A DNA stretch of 64,000 nucleotides from a gamma proteobacterium symbiont of Ctena orbiculata (GTDB taxonomy: Bacteria; Pseudomonadota; Gammaproteobacteria; Chromatiales; Chromatiaceae). The notes below the pieces were generated by a model that had not been told where the DNA came from, did no database searches, and saw only the letters and a list, made by a program, of their open reading frames with translations. The stretch spans positions 62,001 through 126,000 of the forward strand of contig QBVC01000013.1 of the NCBI GenBank assembly GCA_003058495.1. Direction: 5' to 3'. This document shows, one piece after another, positions 18,201 to 26,096 of the stretch. Both the position numbers and the translations under genes were made by a program. The first letter of the stretch is position 1. Each line of letters starts with the position of its first letter.

Positions 18201-18736
18201 GATTCGCACGTCTTGACTACATTGACTGGATTAACAAAGGCAATGGCCACGAACACCTCAGACTTTGCAGTAAAGACAAACTATTTCTAACAGATGGCTG
18301 GGCTGATGTCGTTTTACTCATGTCTGACAAAACTGACAATAATACAGACCGAAAGCAGCATGATTTTTTTGAAATGCGTGATCGCTTGATGGATCACTTT
18401 TTAGTAAGACGTCTCGAGTCTGTCGCAACCTCTCGCTGGTTCGATCTCGAAAGCTGTAAAGATCATCCAATCTATGCATCCATACGTATTGACGACTCAT
18501 CTCCATCAAGGAGAAAACCCGAGGATTTTGCTTGTAACTGTACAACATCCAAACACAATACCCCCAACAACTACAAACCAACAGTAATAGCGATACCAGG
18601 CGCGACTGACATAACACTTGCGTTCGACGGCGAAGCCAGGCGTTCAGAATGGCTTGATTATCTGATCGACGCTGAAAACAAATGTGAAATAGATAGACTG
18701 ATGATGCAGGTAGGTACTATCCAGAAAGACAAGTGA
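15299..18736 (+). CDS. Giant (1145 aa) protein with HExxH gluzincin-like metallopeptidase signature, cargo-1 gene 3
   Basis: The protein has no signal peptide and no obvious transmembrane span, so it should be cytosolic. Residues 331-335 form HEVAH inside ILAHEVAHHAL, the zinc-binding and catalytic motif of zincin proteases. About 58 residues later, Glu393 in NPLEIACDLLAL is well placed as third zinc ligand, with Asp397 matching the ExxxD of gluzincins. The N-terminal ~300 residues are helical; the ~700 residues after the motif are unassigned, with several Cys-containing stretches toward the C-terminus. The start ATG (15299) is 13 bases after the membrane gene. I know of no described family with this architecture. 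A toxin-like or defence role is conceivable but is inference only. Confidence 0.75.
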   Translation: MAKISKAGMQSSNQWNLHFLSWLDAIEKLDILILEIRHFQHTCIYSLREPILQEILKKEEVLLDPIRSGEELAADFFSALSPGRSGIDHLITARSIASKFVHLFPSPIPIDKSPYEQIVARLNQIWEEGLWSDSHKDLYLVLKSSQQLKRQIFADRITLFLEGYDALRFKHHPSQRKVDDEKLAELFLLRISVLSRSHSYLQRIGDLQQRLAQHLESAPAQYPRPSVHRRRMQGTYTQFLADRTVYLRQSMNILLSHLRGRNCHPYPSSTIFHRWEHNHTSRQDVFIDEIEEKKSTGGLDKNAKNHQRRIEFVHTGFWMLDKPDNQPILAHEVAHHALRQHYENLHPLWLATADDDDEFAQLMRRITKTLDSFLVPTKFEPWIAEQGLINPLEIACDLLALAVKGISYLYAFFLEAVGWGLEHSMVDEPGYIPHLNVRLEMRRSFDAPRVRDLKDWYIRGRILVAWADATANLKTDLDKQLGNGFLAFLNDIENKLGDATIYSEFKSDIFWRRLADRLSAVVGDSKAATLVKGWREERREDGYAPHQSRRFPRGAQRLPIHLRHFLVKVLSRHKFELHDDFDEFVDDFLHCGAQEPHSLQSLNWRYGLEEDWENPEDKSDEPRTLFRHVFDIPWQCAWLRAMDFFNVEQLPPNKETEVYDERARKTADLYIEINRNTSLGRRLFLVAMEIDGLATQSPCQRARTLIREIQRKSRTCDTPSNKDINIKAAQWVKKTITHMTEEVEQIKDGNFEAGRRAQNKQAECLDEFLNIVNEYAKKLDDTQLAVLENIVDVQRAPALLHYLSTRTHHNHKTIDDYYRRLTEYLNVEHTSNNTQCKSDTADIRLLLTSRASVAGCLSLDRKDCDLPLAELYDDPDKISSAGEAVTATCGYYNLLLIRDGIKQLCRCTLPKIRIDNNPVNLPIFMRRETWVALNTSKDKSTEPFQNNKLEENALQGFMAAIFIQLHRRFARLDYIDWINKGNGHEHLRLCSKDKLFLTDGWADVVLLMSDKTDNNTDRKQHDFFEMRDRLMDHFLVRRLESVATSRWFDLESCKDHPIYASIRIDDSSPSRRKPEDFACNCTTSKHNTPNNYKPTVIAIPGATDITLAFDGEARRSEWLDYLIDAENKCEIDRLMMQVGTIQKDK

Positions 18737-18759
18737 GTTAATAATTCGCGTAAGCTTTG

Positions 18760-18912
18760 CCAGGGCGGACATACCAACCCGGTTAACCACTGATGTGCAT
18801 AAACCGATACAACAGGGGTCTATTTGTAGCATTCGCCGGATGGTCCCTGCGGGTTCAGCAGAGACCGCAATGCGATGGGACGGCTGTTCGAGGCTTGCGA
18901 AGACTACGGTTT
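18760..18912 (+). pseudogene. Decayed 3' fragment of an SDR gene (tail copy B)
   Basis: This stretch aligns with the last ~50 codons of the intact SDR at 13057-13848: CAGGGCGGACA, then AAACCGATACAAC, GGGTTCAGCAGAGA and GAAGACTACGGTTTG all find counterparts. It has an in-frame TAG and lost the stop codon, so it is not functional. It resembles copy C (26744-26921) more than the intact gene in several places, for example CTGCGGGTTCAGCAGAGA. It lies just after the end of cargo 1, as a boundary marker. Confidence 0.75.
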
Positions 18913-18958
18913 GGCAAACCAGGGAAGTACTAACAGGCGTCGTAGTCGGCTCGTGTTA

Positions 18959-20449
18959 TTAATCAACAACTGACCGAAGGGCGTCTAAACTCCCCATCAT
19001 TTCGACAAAATTAAAAATTTCGTTTTGCAGGTCTGTTCTCGCCATCTCCTCTTCTAAATATTCTGCCAGAACAATTGGTGAAGCGCTCTTGTTTGAGCTG
19101 ATGTATGCTTCATTTGCTTTTTCTATACGCTGGGGTGGCGACAGATGTTGCGCGCCAGCCAATAAACGGATGGTTCTGGAAACTGCGTTGTGAAGCTTTT
19201 CGCGAGATGACTGCGGGAGGCTTTCGTAGTTTGCTGTTAAAAGATGCCGTATCTCTGCGACAGCGGCGGCTATCTCTTCTCCATCAGCACCACTCCATTC
19301 GTACCACAATGCAACCAACTGTAAGCGCGCTTCCAGCGCCCTTTCAGTCAAAACCGTACCATTGTATTCTGCCACAACAGGATCTATTTTTAGCGCCAGA
19401 GTGATCATTGGCGAAAATTCTCCTTTTTGTTTTTCTTGTAAATACGTTTCAATAAATAGCGCTTCAGATAGTTGTATCTGCTTAATCATATCCTTAGATT
19501 TCAAAGTAGCCAGTTTTGTTTCCAAGACATCTTTGGCAACTTCTTCACTATCATCACTTCTCCATGCTCGCACTAACTTCTCTCGGAACTCTTTTATTTC
19601 ATGTGTAACGAGGAGTGTACCGACCATATTTTCCGTCAATCGAACGAGCGTTCCGAACAATGACTCTGTCAGCGGAACACCATGTATATTTTTTGCAAGC
19701 ACCTCATTTGGATCGCCGCTCGCGAGCAGTTGTTCACGTTCTCGCATCGGCGCACTTACTCGCTCCAGACGTGCTTCGGAGAAAAACGTTTCTTCGAGTA
19801 ATTCTCTATCACCAATAACTTCAAAGCGCTCAACAGGTGTGGCAAGGACAAATACCTGTTGTCGCCATCGCTGCTGCGTTGCGATAATTTCAACCCGCTG
19901 ATCTGGCACCCCCCCCAATGCGCCAATGAACGATCGTTCCACGACACCAGGTATTCGCCTTATCTTCAACTGCCGAACCTTGGTAAATGCAAACCCGGAA
20001 ATGAGACCATCGACAAGAGCAGACAAATCAACAAAGGCATCGGGGAAGTAGAAACGGTACTCGATGAGCCGCGTCGCTTGGTCGGGTTCTCTCTTTTCCT
20101 CAAATATCGTAACTTCTGCTCCTGGTAGTGTATGACTTTGTTTTGTCCAGTGTTCGAGTGAGCGCTTTTGCGTGGAAGAGTCTGTTTCACCTTTCTGCGC
20201 TACCGTATCTGCCTGGAATGGTTTGCTCTCTTTATGTAGCAAATCCTGTTGGTTCACATCCGTTTCTTCATGAATGGTTGTTTTTGAACTATGTAAATTT
20301 TTAGTTACAAAATCAACAAGCACAAGAGCGGCAACGCCAAGTAGTGTTGCGCTAAAATACCGAGAGAATAAAAATGTTCGTAAACGTTCACGAAGAGAAA
20401 CCGGTTCTCTATCCTCACCTGCTTGCTCTTTTTCGTATAATGGGTCCAT
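18959..20449 (-). CDS. Unknown single-span membrane protein (496 aa)
   Basis: The N-terminal ~28 residues are charged and cytosolic. One span at about 30-50 (FSATLLGVAALVLVDFV) is followed by a long, mostly helical and charged exterior domain, consistent with a bitopic inner-membrane protein facing the periplasm. The region about 110-225 is beta-rich (VERFEVIG, VEIIATQQRWRQQVF). I recognise no family. It stands alone on the minus strand between SDR tail copy B and the pilin-like gene. Its codon use is less GC-rich than that of the flanking core genes, in keeping with transferred DNA. Confidence 0.65.
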   Translation of the reverse strand: MDPLYEKEQAGEDREPVSLRERLRTFLFSRYFSATLLGVAALVLVDFVTKNLHSSKTTIHEETDVNQQDLLHKESKPFQADTVAQKGETDSSTQKRSLEHWTKQSHTLPGAEVTIFEEKREPDQATRLIEYRFYFPDAFVDLSALVDGLISGFAFTKVRQLKIRRIPGVVERSFIGALGGVPDQRVEIIATQQRWRQQVFVLATPVERFEVIGDRELLEETFFSEARLERVSAPMREREQLLASGDPNEVLAKNIHGVPLTESLFGTLVRLTENMVGTLLVTHEIKEFREKLVRAWRSDDSEEVAKDVLETKLATLKSKDMIKQIQLSEALFIETYLQEKQKGEFSPMITLALKIDPVVAEYNGTVLTERALEARLQLVALWYEWSGADGEEIAAAVAEIRHLLTANYESLPQSSREKLHNAVSRTIRLLAGAQHLSPPQRIEKANEAYISSNKSASPIVLAEYLEEEMARTDLQNEIFNFVEMMGSLDALRSVVD

Positions 20450-20944
20450 GAGATAACGTTAGTAGCTTGAATACTTTATCTTATAGGAAAAATATACAGT
20501 ACCAATACTCATATCAAGGTAGCTCCAGGGAGCGAAAAGCCCACTTCCTAGTCGGCGTCTATCTGCCCGGCATCCATACTGCACTCTGTTCAGCTAATTT
20601 CCCCGGTGTGTTGTGAGGGTGCGCACGAAACCCTCGTGCAACGCAAACCAGCCCGAACCTGGCTAGGCCCGTATGGCCGGCGGCGATTCAGGGTATGGCG
20701 GTAATACGCATTTAAACTGCAAGGAGCGGTGAGTCCGGCATGCCGGTCGCAGGAATACCTGTGCCAACATCCGCATTAATACCACATCAGATCAAGAACA
20801 ATACAGACTGATCCGAAATCAGCGCTTCCCAGTATACCTCCTACAGAGGATAGCTAAACTCAGCATCAATTTTAGAGAGGGATATGCGAAACCTATTTTC
20901 TATAAGTAACAAAATCCTGTCCATATAACCAGGAGGAATTGGAG
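20450..20944. other. Intergenic region carrying the first copy of a duplicated leader
   Basis: No long gene lies here. Positions about 20770-20893 are closely similar to 21344-21459, the leader of the TPR operon. The first copy ends in a 14-codon frame (ATG at 20884, beginning MRNLF) that mirrors the true start MRKHY of the TPR gene but stops at once. The rest shows only GC-rich and palindromic stretches without a clear role. Confidence 0.65.
20809..20838 (+). promoter_or_regulatory. Predicted ECF-type promoter (first leader copy)
   Basis: TGATCC (20809-20814), an 18-base spacer and TATACC (20833-20838). TGATCC is the -35 element known for RpoE/ChrR-type ECF sigma factors such as that of Rhodobacter sphaeroides. 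The same arrangement with identical spacing occurs at 21375-21404. It lies upstream of the pilin-like gene. The link to the sigma factor at 25503 is inference. Confidence 0.7.
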
Positions 20945-21295
20945 ATGTTATATCAACCCCGACAAAATAATGGCGTGACGCTGATCGAATTGTTGTTAAT
21001 CATTCTCGCCTTGGCCATTGCCGCTGTAGTGTTTCTATCTTTTTCCGAATCCCGTCGATTAGCAAACTTGGAGCTATGCCAAACCAAGATACAGGCGCTC
21101 AGGCCCCTGGAAAACCAGTGTTTGGAAGAGATTCGCTCCGGTGTCAACCCCTGCCGATTCTGCAGCCAATATAACAGTCAAATAACAATCTTGTACAACG
21201 GCGCGTGCAAGGACTTAGAGTTACCGCCCTCTACCTATACCTGCCCGACAAAGCCCTCCTTAGATTTCAATGGACCGGAACCCGGCAATCAATAA
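20945..21295 (+). CDS. Type IV pilin-like/pseudopilin protein
   Basis: A 116-residue protein. After a 10-residue leader ending in Gly10, the sequence continues VTLIELLLIILALAIAAVV, a standard prepilin peptidase site with Glu at mature position 5 and a hydrophobic helix. The globular part is short, with several cysteines (CQTK, CLEEI, CRFC, CKDL, TYTC) that may form disulfides. The ATG at 20945 is preceded by AGGAGG (20931-20936) at ideal spacing. No pilus assembly genes are adjacent. A predicted ECF-type promoter identical in form to that of the next operon lies upstream, so it may belong to the same stress regulon. Confidence 0.8.
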   Translation: MLYQPRQNNGVTLIELLLIILALAIAAVVFLSFSESRRLANLELCQTKIQALRPLENQCLEEIRSGVNPCRFCSQYNSQITILYNGACKDLELPPSTYTCPTKPSLDFNGPEPGNQ

Positions 21296-21374
21296 GCAGC
21301 GACAGGTGTGTAATTCTTCTAGAAGACAACAAAATGCAGAACAAATACCACATCTGATCAAGGACGAAAAAGAG

Positions 21375-21404
21375 TGATCCGAAACCCGCGCTTTCCAGTA
21401 TACC
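21375..21404 (+). promoter_or_regulatory. Predicted ECF-type promoter (second leader copy)
   Basis: TGATCC (21375-21380), an 18-base spacer and TATACC (21399-21404), then CTCC and a short leader to the TPR gene start at 21450. It precedes the operon that encodes the ECF sigma and ChrR, so autoregulation is expected. Confidence 0.75.
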
Positions 21405-21449
21405 TCCTACAGATGGTAGCCAACCCCAACGTCTAATTCGGAGAGGGAT

Positions 21450-22634
21450 ATGCGAAAACACTATTCGACCAAGATTGCCTGCCGCGTCATTGTATGGATG
21501 TTCGCCTGCACCTCAGGCGTCAATGCGGCAATACCCTATGTGCCTATCTCACCGAACACCATTGTGTCCAAGTTGCCACAGACCATTACCGGTGGCGGGA
21601 CAAAACTGCAAGCCGAAAACAACAATGCAACCAAAGCGCGCAATCAAGCCCTGGAACATATCGCATACGCTCAACGTAGCGGAGATGCCCGTTATTTCGG
21701 CTATGCACTGGGCATCCTGAAACGGTGGCAGCATGGCGATACGCTCCCTGATGAATTGCTCGTGCCTATGGCCATGGCACAACAGGCGCTGCATCGCTTC
21801 GATGCCGCATTGGACACATTAAAGCCGCATCTGAACCGTCACCCGGAAGACACCCAGGCTTGGTTGATTCGCGCAGGCATCGAACAGGTCCAGGGACGCT
21901 ACGCGGCGGCTCGTCGCAGTTGCGAACAACTCCTGGGACGATCCACGACACTGGTCGAGATCAGTTGCGCGGCGTGGACCGAGCGTTACACAGCCAACGC
22001 ACAAATGGCCTATCAGGCACTTCGCAGCGCGGTGCGGCACGCAACCACAACCGATGACAGCGTACTTAACTGGTCATTGATACTGCTGGCCGAACTCGCT
22101 GAAATCAACGCCGATTACGACTATGCCGAACAGGTGCTGCGCTGGGTAATAGAGCGAGCTGGAGATGACATTCGACCGCTCACCGCGCTGGCCGATCTGC
22201 AGTTGCGTCGTGGTCACACCCAAGCGCTGCTCGCAATGATTGAACCCGATCACCCGTCGCCGGCACTGCGAATGCGACGGATGTTGGCGCTGATTCAACA
22301 GGGCACTCTCTCCAGTGATCAACAGCTGGCGTGGCTACGGCAACATTTCGATGCAGGTAATCGCCGTGAGCGACCATTGCACCAGCGCGATGCGGCAATC
22401 GCCAACCTCTACCTGTTCAATGAACCGCACAAGGCATTCGAGCAGGCACTGGGTAACTGGCAGCAGCAGCGCGAATTCGCCGATGTAGAGATTCTGTTGT
22501 CAACGGCATTGGCAATTGGAGATCGCACGCGCATCCAGGATGCATTGGCCTGGCTGGATGAGACCCAGTTTACCGATCCTCGTATTAACCCTTTACGTCA
22601 AGCACTATCCGAGGACCGCGGCGATGCAAGTTGA
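21450..22634 (+). CDS. Secreted TPR-repeat protein
   Basis: A 394-residue protein with an N-terminal signal sequence (cleavage near SGVNAAIP). From about residue 60 it consists of helical TPR-like pairs, for example AQQALHRFDAALDTLKPHLNRHPED and YAEQVLRWVIERA. Such repeats scaffold protein complexes; this one should be periplasmic. The start follows GGAGAGGGAT. Its end overlaps the start of the HupE-like gene by 11 bases, so they are translationally coupled. TPR proteins are commonly seen next to HupE/UreJ-like and DUF4331 genes, as here, but the shared function is not known. Confidence 0.8.
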   Translation: MRKHYSTKIACRVIVWMFACTSGVNAAIPYVPISPNTIVSKLPQTITGGGTKLQAENNNATKARNQALEHIAYAQRSGDARYFGYALGILKRWQHGDTLPDELLVPMAMAQQALHRFDAALDTLKPHLNRHPEDTQAWLIRAGIEQVQGRYAAARRSCEQLLGRSTTLVEISCAAWTERYTANAQMAYQALRSAVRHATTTDDSVLNWSLILLAELAEINADYDYAEQVLRWVIERAGDDIRPLTALADLQLRRGHTQALLAMIEPDHPSPALRMRRMLALIQQGTLSSDQQLAWLRQHFDAGNRRERPLHQRDAAIANLYLFNEPHKAFEQALGNWQQQREFADVEILLSTALAIGDRTRIQDALAWLDETQFTDPRINPLRQALSEDRGDAS

Positions 22635-23772
22635 AGATCGTGTCAAGATACTGATAGTCATAATGCTGTGGGCAACAAACCTGCTGTCGACGACCGCTAT
22701 TGCGCACAAACCAAGCGACAGCTATATGACCCTCGACGTCACCGGCCCATCTACCTGGTTGCGCTGGGATATCGCGCTGCGTGACCTGGAGTATGCGAAC
22801 GGCATCGACCTGGACGGTGACCGCACTATCAGCTGGGGTGAAGTGCAACAGCGCTATCCGCGCATCATCGCCTTCGCGCAAAGACAGATCGAGCTCAGCG
22901 CCAGCGGCTCACTTTGCACGACAACACCACGCGAGCAGCAGCTCGCCGACCACACGGACGGCACCTATGCGGCGATGATCTTCGACGTCCACTGCACTGC
23001 CGGCGGGGTCGATGGGCTGCGCTACGACCTGCTGTTCGACCGGGATCCAACCCATCGCGGTCTGCTCAATCTGCGACTCCCGGAGGGAGAGCAATTGTAC
23101 ACGTTGTCGCCAGAGCAACGCGAAATCGCATTCGACACTAGCGCCCCAGTCTCGCCTATGACGACGTTCGTAAATCGCATCACCGAAGGGACGAAGCATA
23201 TTCTCTCGGGACCTGATCACGTCCTGTTCCTCATCACCTTGATCCTAGCCGCGGTACCTTTGCGTTCAACTCGCGTCCCACATCCCGTGTCACAGATCAG
23301 GGGCCTGGTGAAAGAGCTTTTGCTGATCACCGGCGCCTTCACTCTGGCCCATTCGCTGACCCTGCCAATCACCCTGTTTGATCTGGTGACGCTGCCTGGC
23401 CGCTGGGTCGAATCAGCAATCGCATTGAGTATTCTGTTAGCGGCCGTCAACAACCTCTACCCGTTCCTGCCTGGGCGCAGCTGGGCGATCGCCTTCTCGC
23501 TCGGACTGGTACACGGGCTGGGATTCGCATCGGATCTGGCCGGCCTGACCCTCTCCACCGAATCCGCACTGCTGGCGCTGGCGGGCTTTAACCTCGGCAT
23601 CGAGCTCGGCCAACTGGCCCTGGCCATGGTCCTGGTACCCCCACTCTACCTTTACCGAAACACCCATCTGTATCGCATCCTGGCGTTACGTGGCGTGTCC
23701 GCTGTGATCGCAATCATCGCCCTTGTCTGGTTGGTCGAACGCGGCTTTGACACCAGGTTGACCACCCTGTGA
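22624..23772 (+). CDS. HupE/UreJ_2-family membrane protein with EF-hand-like loop
   Basis: A 382-residue protein starting at the ATG at 22624 inside the end of the TPR gene. After a signal peptide (cleavage near TAIAHKP) comes a ~170-residue exterior domain. It includes an EF-hand-like calcium loop at residues 62-73, with D62, D64, D66 and E73 in the canonical places. The C-terminal half has about six spans with the family signature GPDHVLFLITL and HSLTLPIT, plus GLVHGLGFAS. HupE/UreJ proteins are thought to be nickel transporters in hydrogenase or urease clusters. This longer family is often unlinked to either, so substrate and role are uncertain. Confidence 0.82.
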   Translation: MQVEDRVKILIVIMLWATNLLSTTAIAHKPSDSYMTLDVTGPSTWLRWDIALRDLEYANGIDLDGDRTISWGEVQQRYPRIIAFAQRQIELSASGSLCTTTPREQQLADHTDGTYAAMIFDVHCTAGGVDGLRYDLLFDRDPTHRGLLNLRLPEGEQLYTLSPEQREIAFDTSAPVSPMTTFVNRITEGTKHILSGPDHVLFLITLILAAVPLRSTRVPHPVSQIRGLVKELLLITGAFTLAHSLTLPITLFDLVTLPGRWVESAIALSILLAAVNNLYPFLPGRSWAIAFSLGLVHGLGFASDLAGLTLSTESALLALAGFNLGIELGQLALAMVLVPPLYLYRNTHLYRILALRGVSAVIAIIALVWLVERGFDTRLTTL

Positions 23773-23904
23773 TCCCCACTTGGAGGAGAAACCAATCGAG
23801 CAAGCAGATACCACGGAACCGGCTCGCGAACTGGGCAACGTATAGAGATGCCGGACCGAACACAACGAGTCTCATTTCAACAACATTGCCAGAGGAGACA
23901 AAAA

Positions 23905-25440
23905 ATGAACATCAAGCAAAAAGCGCTGCATTTGATTGTTGCGGCCACACTGTCTGGAGGATTGGCAACCCATACGATGGCAGCCAGCCACAGCGATGCA
24001 CCGCTGATCAAACAGGATCCACAGGCCAATATCACGGACGTCTATGCGTTCGTCGGCGAGCGTTACGACGGCTCGGGGGAACAGGTGCTGAATGTGATCG
24101 TCAATGTCCGACCCTTTTCCGAGCCCGGCGACGGTGTCATCTACGAACGTTTCGCCGACGATGCACTCTACAGCATCCACATTACGAATCCGGTCACAGG
24201 CGTTACCGACATTCGCTATGATTTTCGCTTCTCGTCGGTAGATCGGGGCTACAAGAATAGCGATACCATTCTCAACTACGGCTTAGGCACCGGGCTCGGC
24301 GCGATCCAGTCGGTCGGCGACGCGCGCCAGAACTACACCCAGACCTATAAGGTCACACGTACCATGGCGAGGTATGCGCACAAGGCCGCCGGTCATCCCA
24401 AGGTCATCGGCAGTAAGTTGTTGATCGCACCACCCAACGTCGGCGGCAACACCACGCCGGCATACAATGACAGCAATGGACGGGCCGTTTCCGGGGCCAC
24501 CGAGTTCGCCCAGCTCGATCCCTACACCCGGCAGACGGTCTATGGCCTGGAGAGCGGTGAAGTGGTATACGCCGGGCCACGGGAAGACGGCTTCTATGCC
24601 GATACCCCCGCCATCTTCGACCTGTTGGACGCACGTATTCTCGATAACAACGGCAACCTCGGCGACGGTCTGGGACAGGACGGTGGCGGTGTCGACGGCT
24701 TCAAGGGATTCAATGTCCTCACCTATGCGATCCAGATCCCGATCAGCGAGCTGTCGCCGGCGCCCTACACGGCGGCCTTCGCCGACCTGGGCGACAGCCC
24801 CTTGCCGTCGGTCGCCGATGCCATGGGCGTCGGGGTCTATGCGTCTGTCAGCCGCAAGAAGCTCAACATTTTGTCAGGCAACGCGCGCAGCATTGGCTTT
24901 GGACCTTGGGTTCAGGTCAACCGCATGGGCAATCCACTCTTCAACGAAGTACTGGTTGCCGTCGCTGACAAGGACCGCTACAACGCCACATCACCGAAGA
25001 AGGACTCGGCCCGATTCGGCCGTTATGCGGAAAATCCGGAAATCGCCACACTGATCAATACCGTATTCGGCACCTCGTTTGTCGACACTGGTCGTGCCGA
25101 TCTGGCGCTGGTCTACCTGCCTGACGTCATACGTGTCGATACCACCACCGGGCCTGTCACCCTGGCGGGAGAGACAGGATTCAGCCGTTTCGGTTTCGCC
25201 GGCGGTGACACGGTGGTCAGCGGCGACGGGCGGGTGATGTCGGCAGGCTGGCCGAACGGGCGGCGTCTTGGCGATGATGTGATCGATATCGCGTTGACAG
25301 CGGTCGCCAGCGGTCCGGGCTATTCGCCCGTGACGGTCGTCGGTGATAACATCGACAGCAACGATCAGAGCTATCATCTGGTGTTCCCCTATGCCGCGAC
25401 ACCGCATGCCGGGCCTACAAACCTCAAGGACTCACAGTGA
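23905..25440 (+). CDS. Secreted DUF4331 protein
   Basis: A 511-residue exported protein whose mature N-terminus begins with the family hallmark SHSDAP (28-33), followed by DPQANITDVYAF. The ATG at 23905 has AGAGGAGA upstream. The rest is beta-rich and Asp/Gly-rich and may bind calcium. DUF4331 is a conserved family of unknown function that recurs beside TPR and HupE-like genes and ECF sigma factors, exactly as here. It lies 132 bases after the HupE-like gene and 62 bases before the sigma gene. Confidence 0.9.
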   Translation: MNIKQKALHLIVAATLSGGLATHTMAASHSDAPLIKQDPQANITDVYAFVGERYDGSGEQVLNVIVNVRPFSEPGDGVIYERFADDALYSIHITNPVTGVTDIRYDFRFSSVDRGYKNSDTILNYGLGTGLGAIQSVGDARQNYTQTYKVTRTMARYAHKAAGHPKVIGSKLLIAPPNVGGNTTPAYNDSNGRAVSGATEFAQLDPYTRQTVYGLESGEVVYAGPREDGFYADTPAIFDLLDARILDNNGNLGDGLGQDGGGVDGFKGFNVLTYAIQIPISELSPAPYTAAFADLGDSPLPSVADAMGVGVYASVSRKKLNILSGNARSIGFGPWVQVNRMGNPLFNEVLVAVADKDRYNATSPKKDSARFGRYAENPEIATLINTVFGTSFVDTGRADLALVYLPDVIRVDTTTGPVTLAGETGFSRFGFAGGDTVVSGDGRVMSAGWPNGRRLGDDVIDIALTAVASGPGYSPVTVVGDNIDSNDQSYHLVFPYAATPHAGPTNLKDSQ

Positions 25441-25502
25441 AATCCCGCGTGCACAGGGAGGTGCATGCCAGGGTGGGTTCAGCATATGAAGGAACATCGG
25501 CC

Positions 25503-26096
25503 ATGCCCCGGAAAGGCGCCATGAACGCGTCGCCACCGACAGGCCCCGACACCAGGGACGATCGCGCCATCCAGTGTAAGTGGCTGGCGAGCATCGCCCG
25601 GAGCCAGGACATGAATGCATTCGAACAGCTGTTTCGCCATTTCAGCCCCATGATCCACCGTTTCATGATACGCGGCGGTATCGGCAGCGACGAGGCAGAG
25701 GAGCTGGTTCAGGAGACCATGACACGGATCTGGATCAATGCGGCACGTTTCGATCCGTCCCTGGGCGCTCCGCAAACCTGGATCTACACCATCGCGCGCA
25801 ACCTGCGCACCGACCACCTTCTCAAGTATCGCCGCAGGAACACGCTTCCGTTGGACTCCCTCTACCAAACCCATCCCGACAGCAGCAGCCAGGAAGATAG
25901 TGTCGACGCTTCGCTGGTCGTGGACCGTTTCGGCAAGCTGTCACAGGATCAGGTTGCAGTTCTCGAACTCAATTTCATCGCCGGGATGTCTCAGAGTGAA
26001 ATCAGCGATCATCTCTCGGTGCCGCTGGGCACCGTGAAATCGCGCACGCGCCTTGCCTTTCGCAAGCTGCGGCGTGCGCTTGGGATAAGCGAATGA
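25503..26096 (+). CDS. ECF sigma factor (ChrR-partner type)
   Basis: About 197 residues with sigma-2 (FEQLFRHFSPMIHRFMIRGG, DEAEELVQETMTRIW) and sigma-4 (DQVAVLELNFIAGMSQSEI, GTVKSRTRLAFRKLRR) regions. A DHLLKYRRR motif sits in the region-2 end. Starts at GTG 25437, ATG 25503 and ATG 25521 are all in frame; I prefer 25503, which has GAAGGA upstream. Its last bases overlap the anti-sigma ATG (ATGA), so the two are coupled. It should direct transcription from the TGATCC-type promoters found at 20809 and 21375. Confidence 0.9.
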   Translation: MPRKGAMNASPPTGPDTRDDRAIQCKWLASIARSQDMNAFEQLFRHFSPMIHRFMIRGGIGSDEAEELVQETMTRIWINAARFDPSLGAPQTWIYTIARNLRTDHLLKYRRRNTLPLDSLYQTHPDSSSQEDSVDASLVVDRFGKLSQDQVAVLELNFIAGMSQSEISDHLSVPLGTVKSRTRLAFRKLRRALGISE

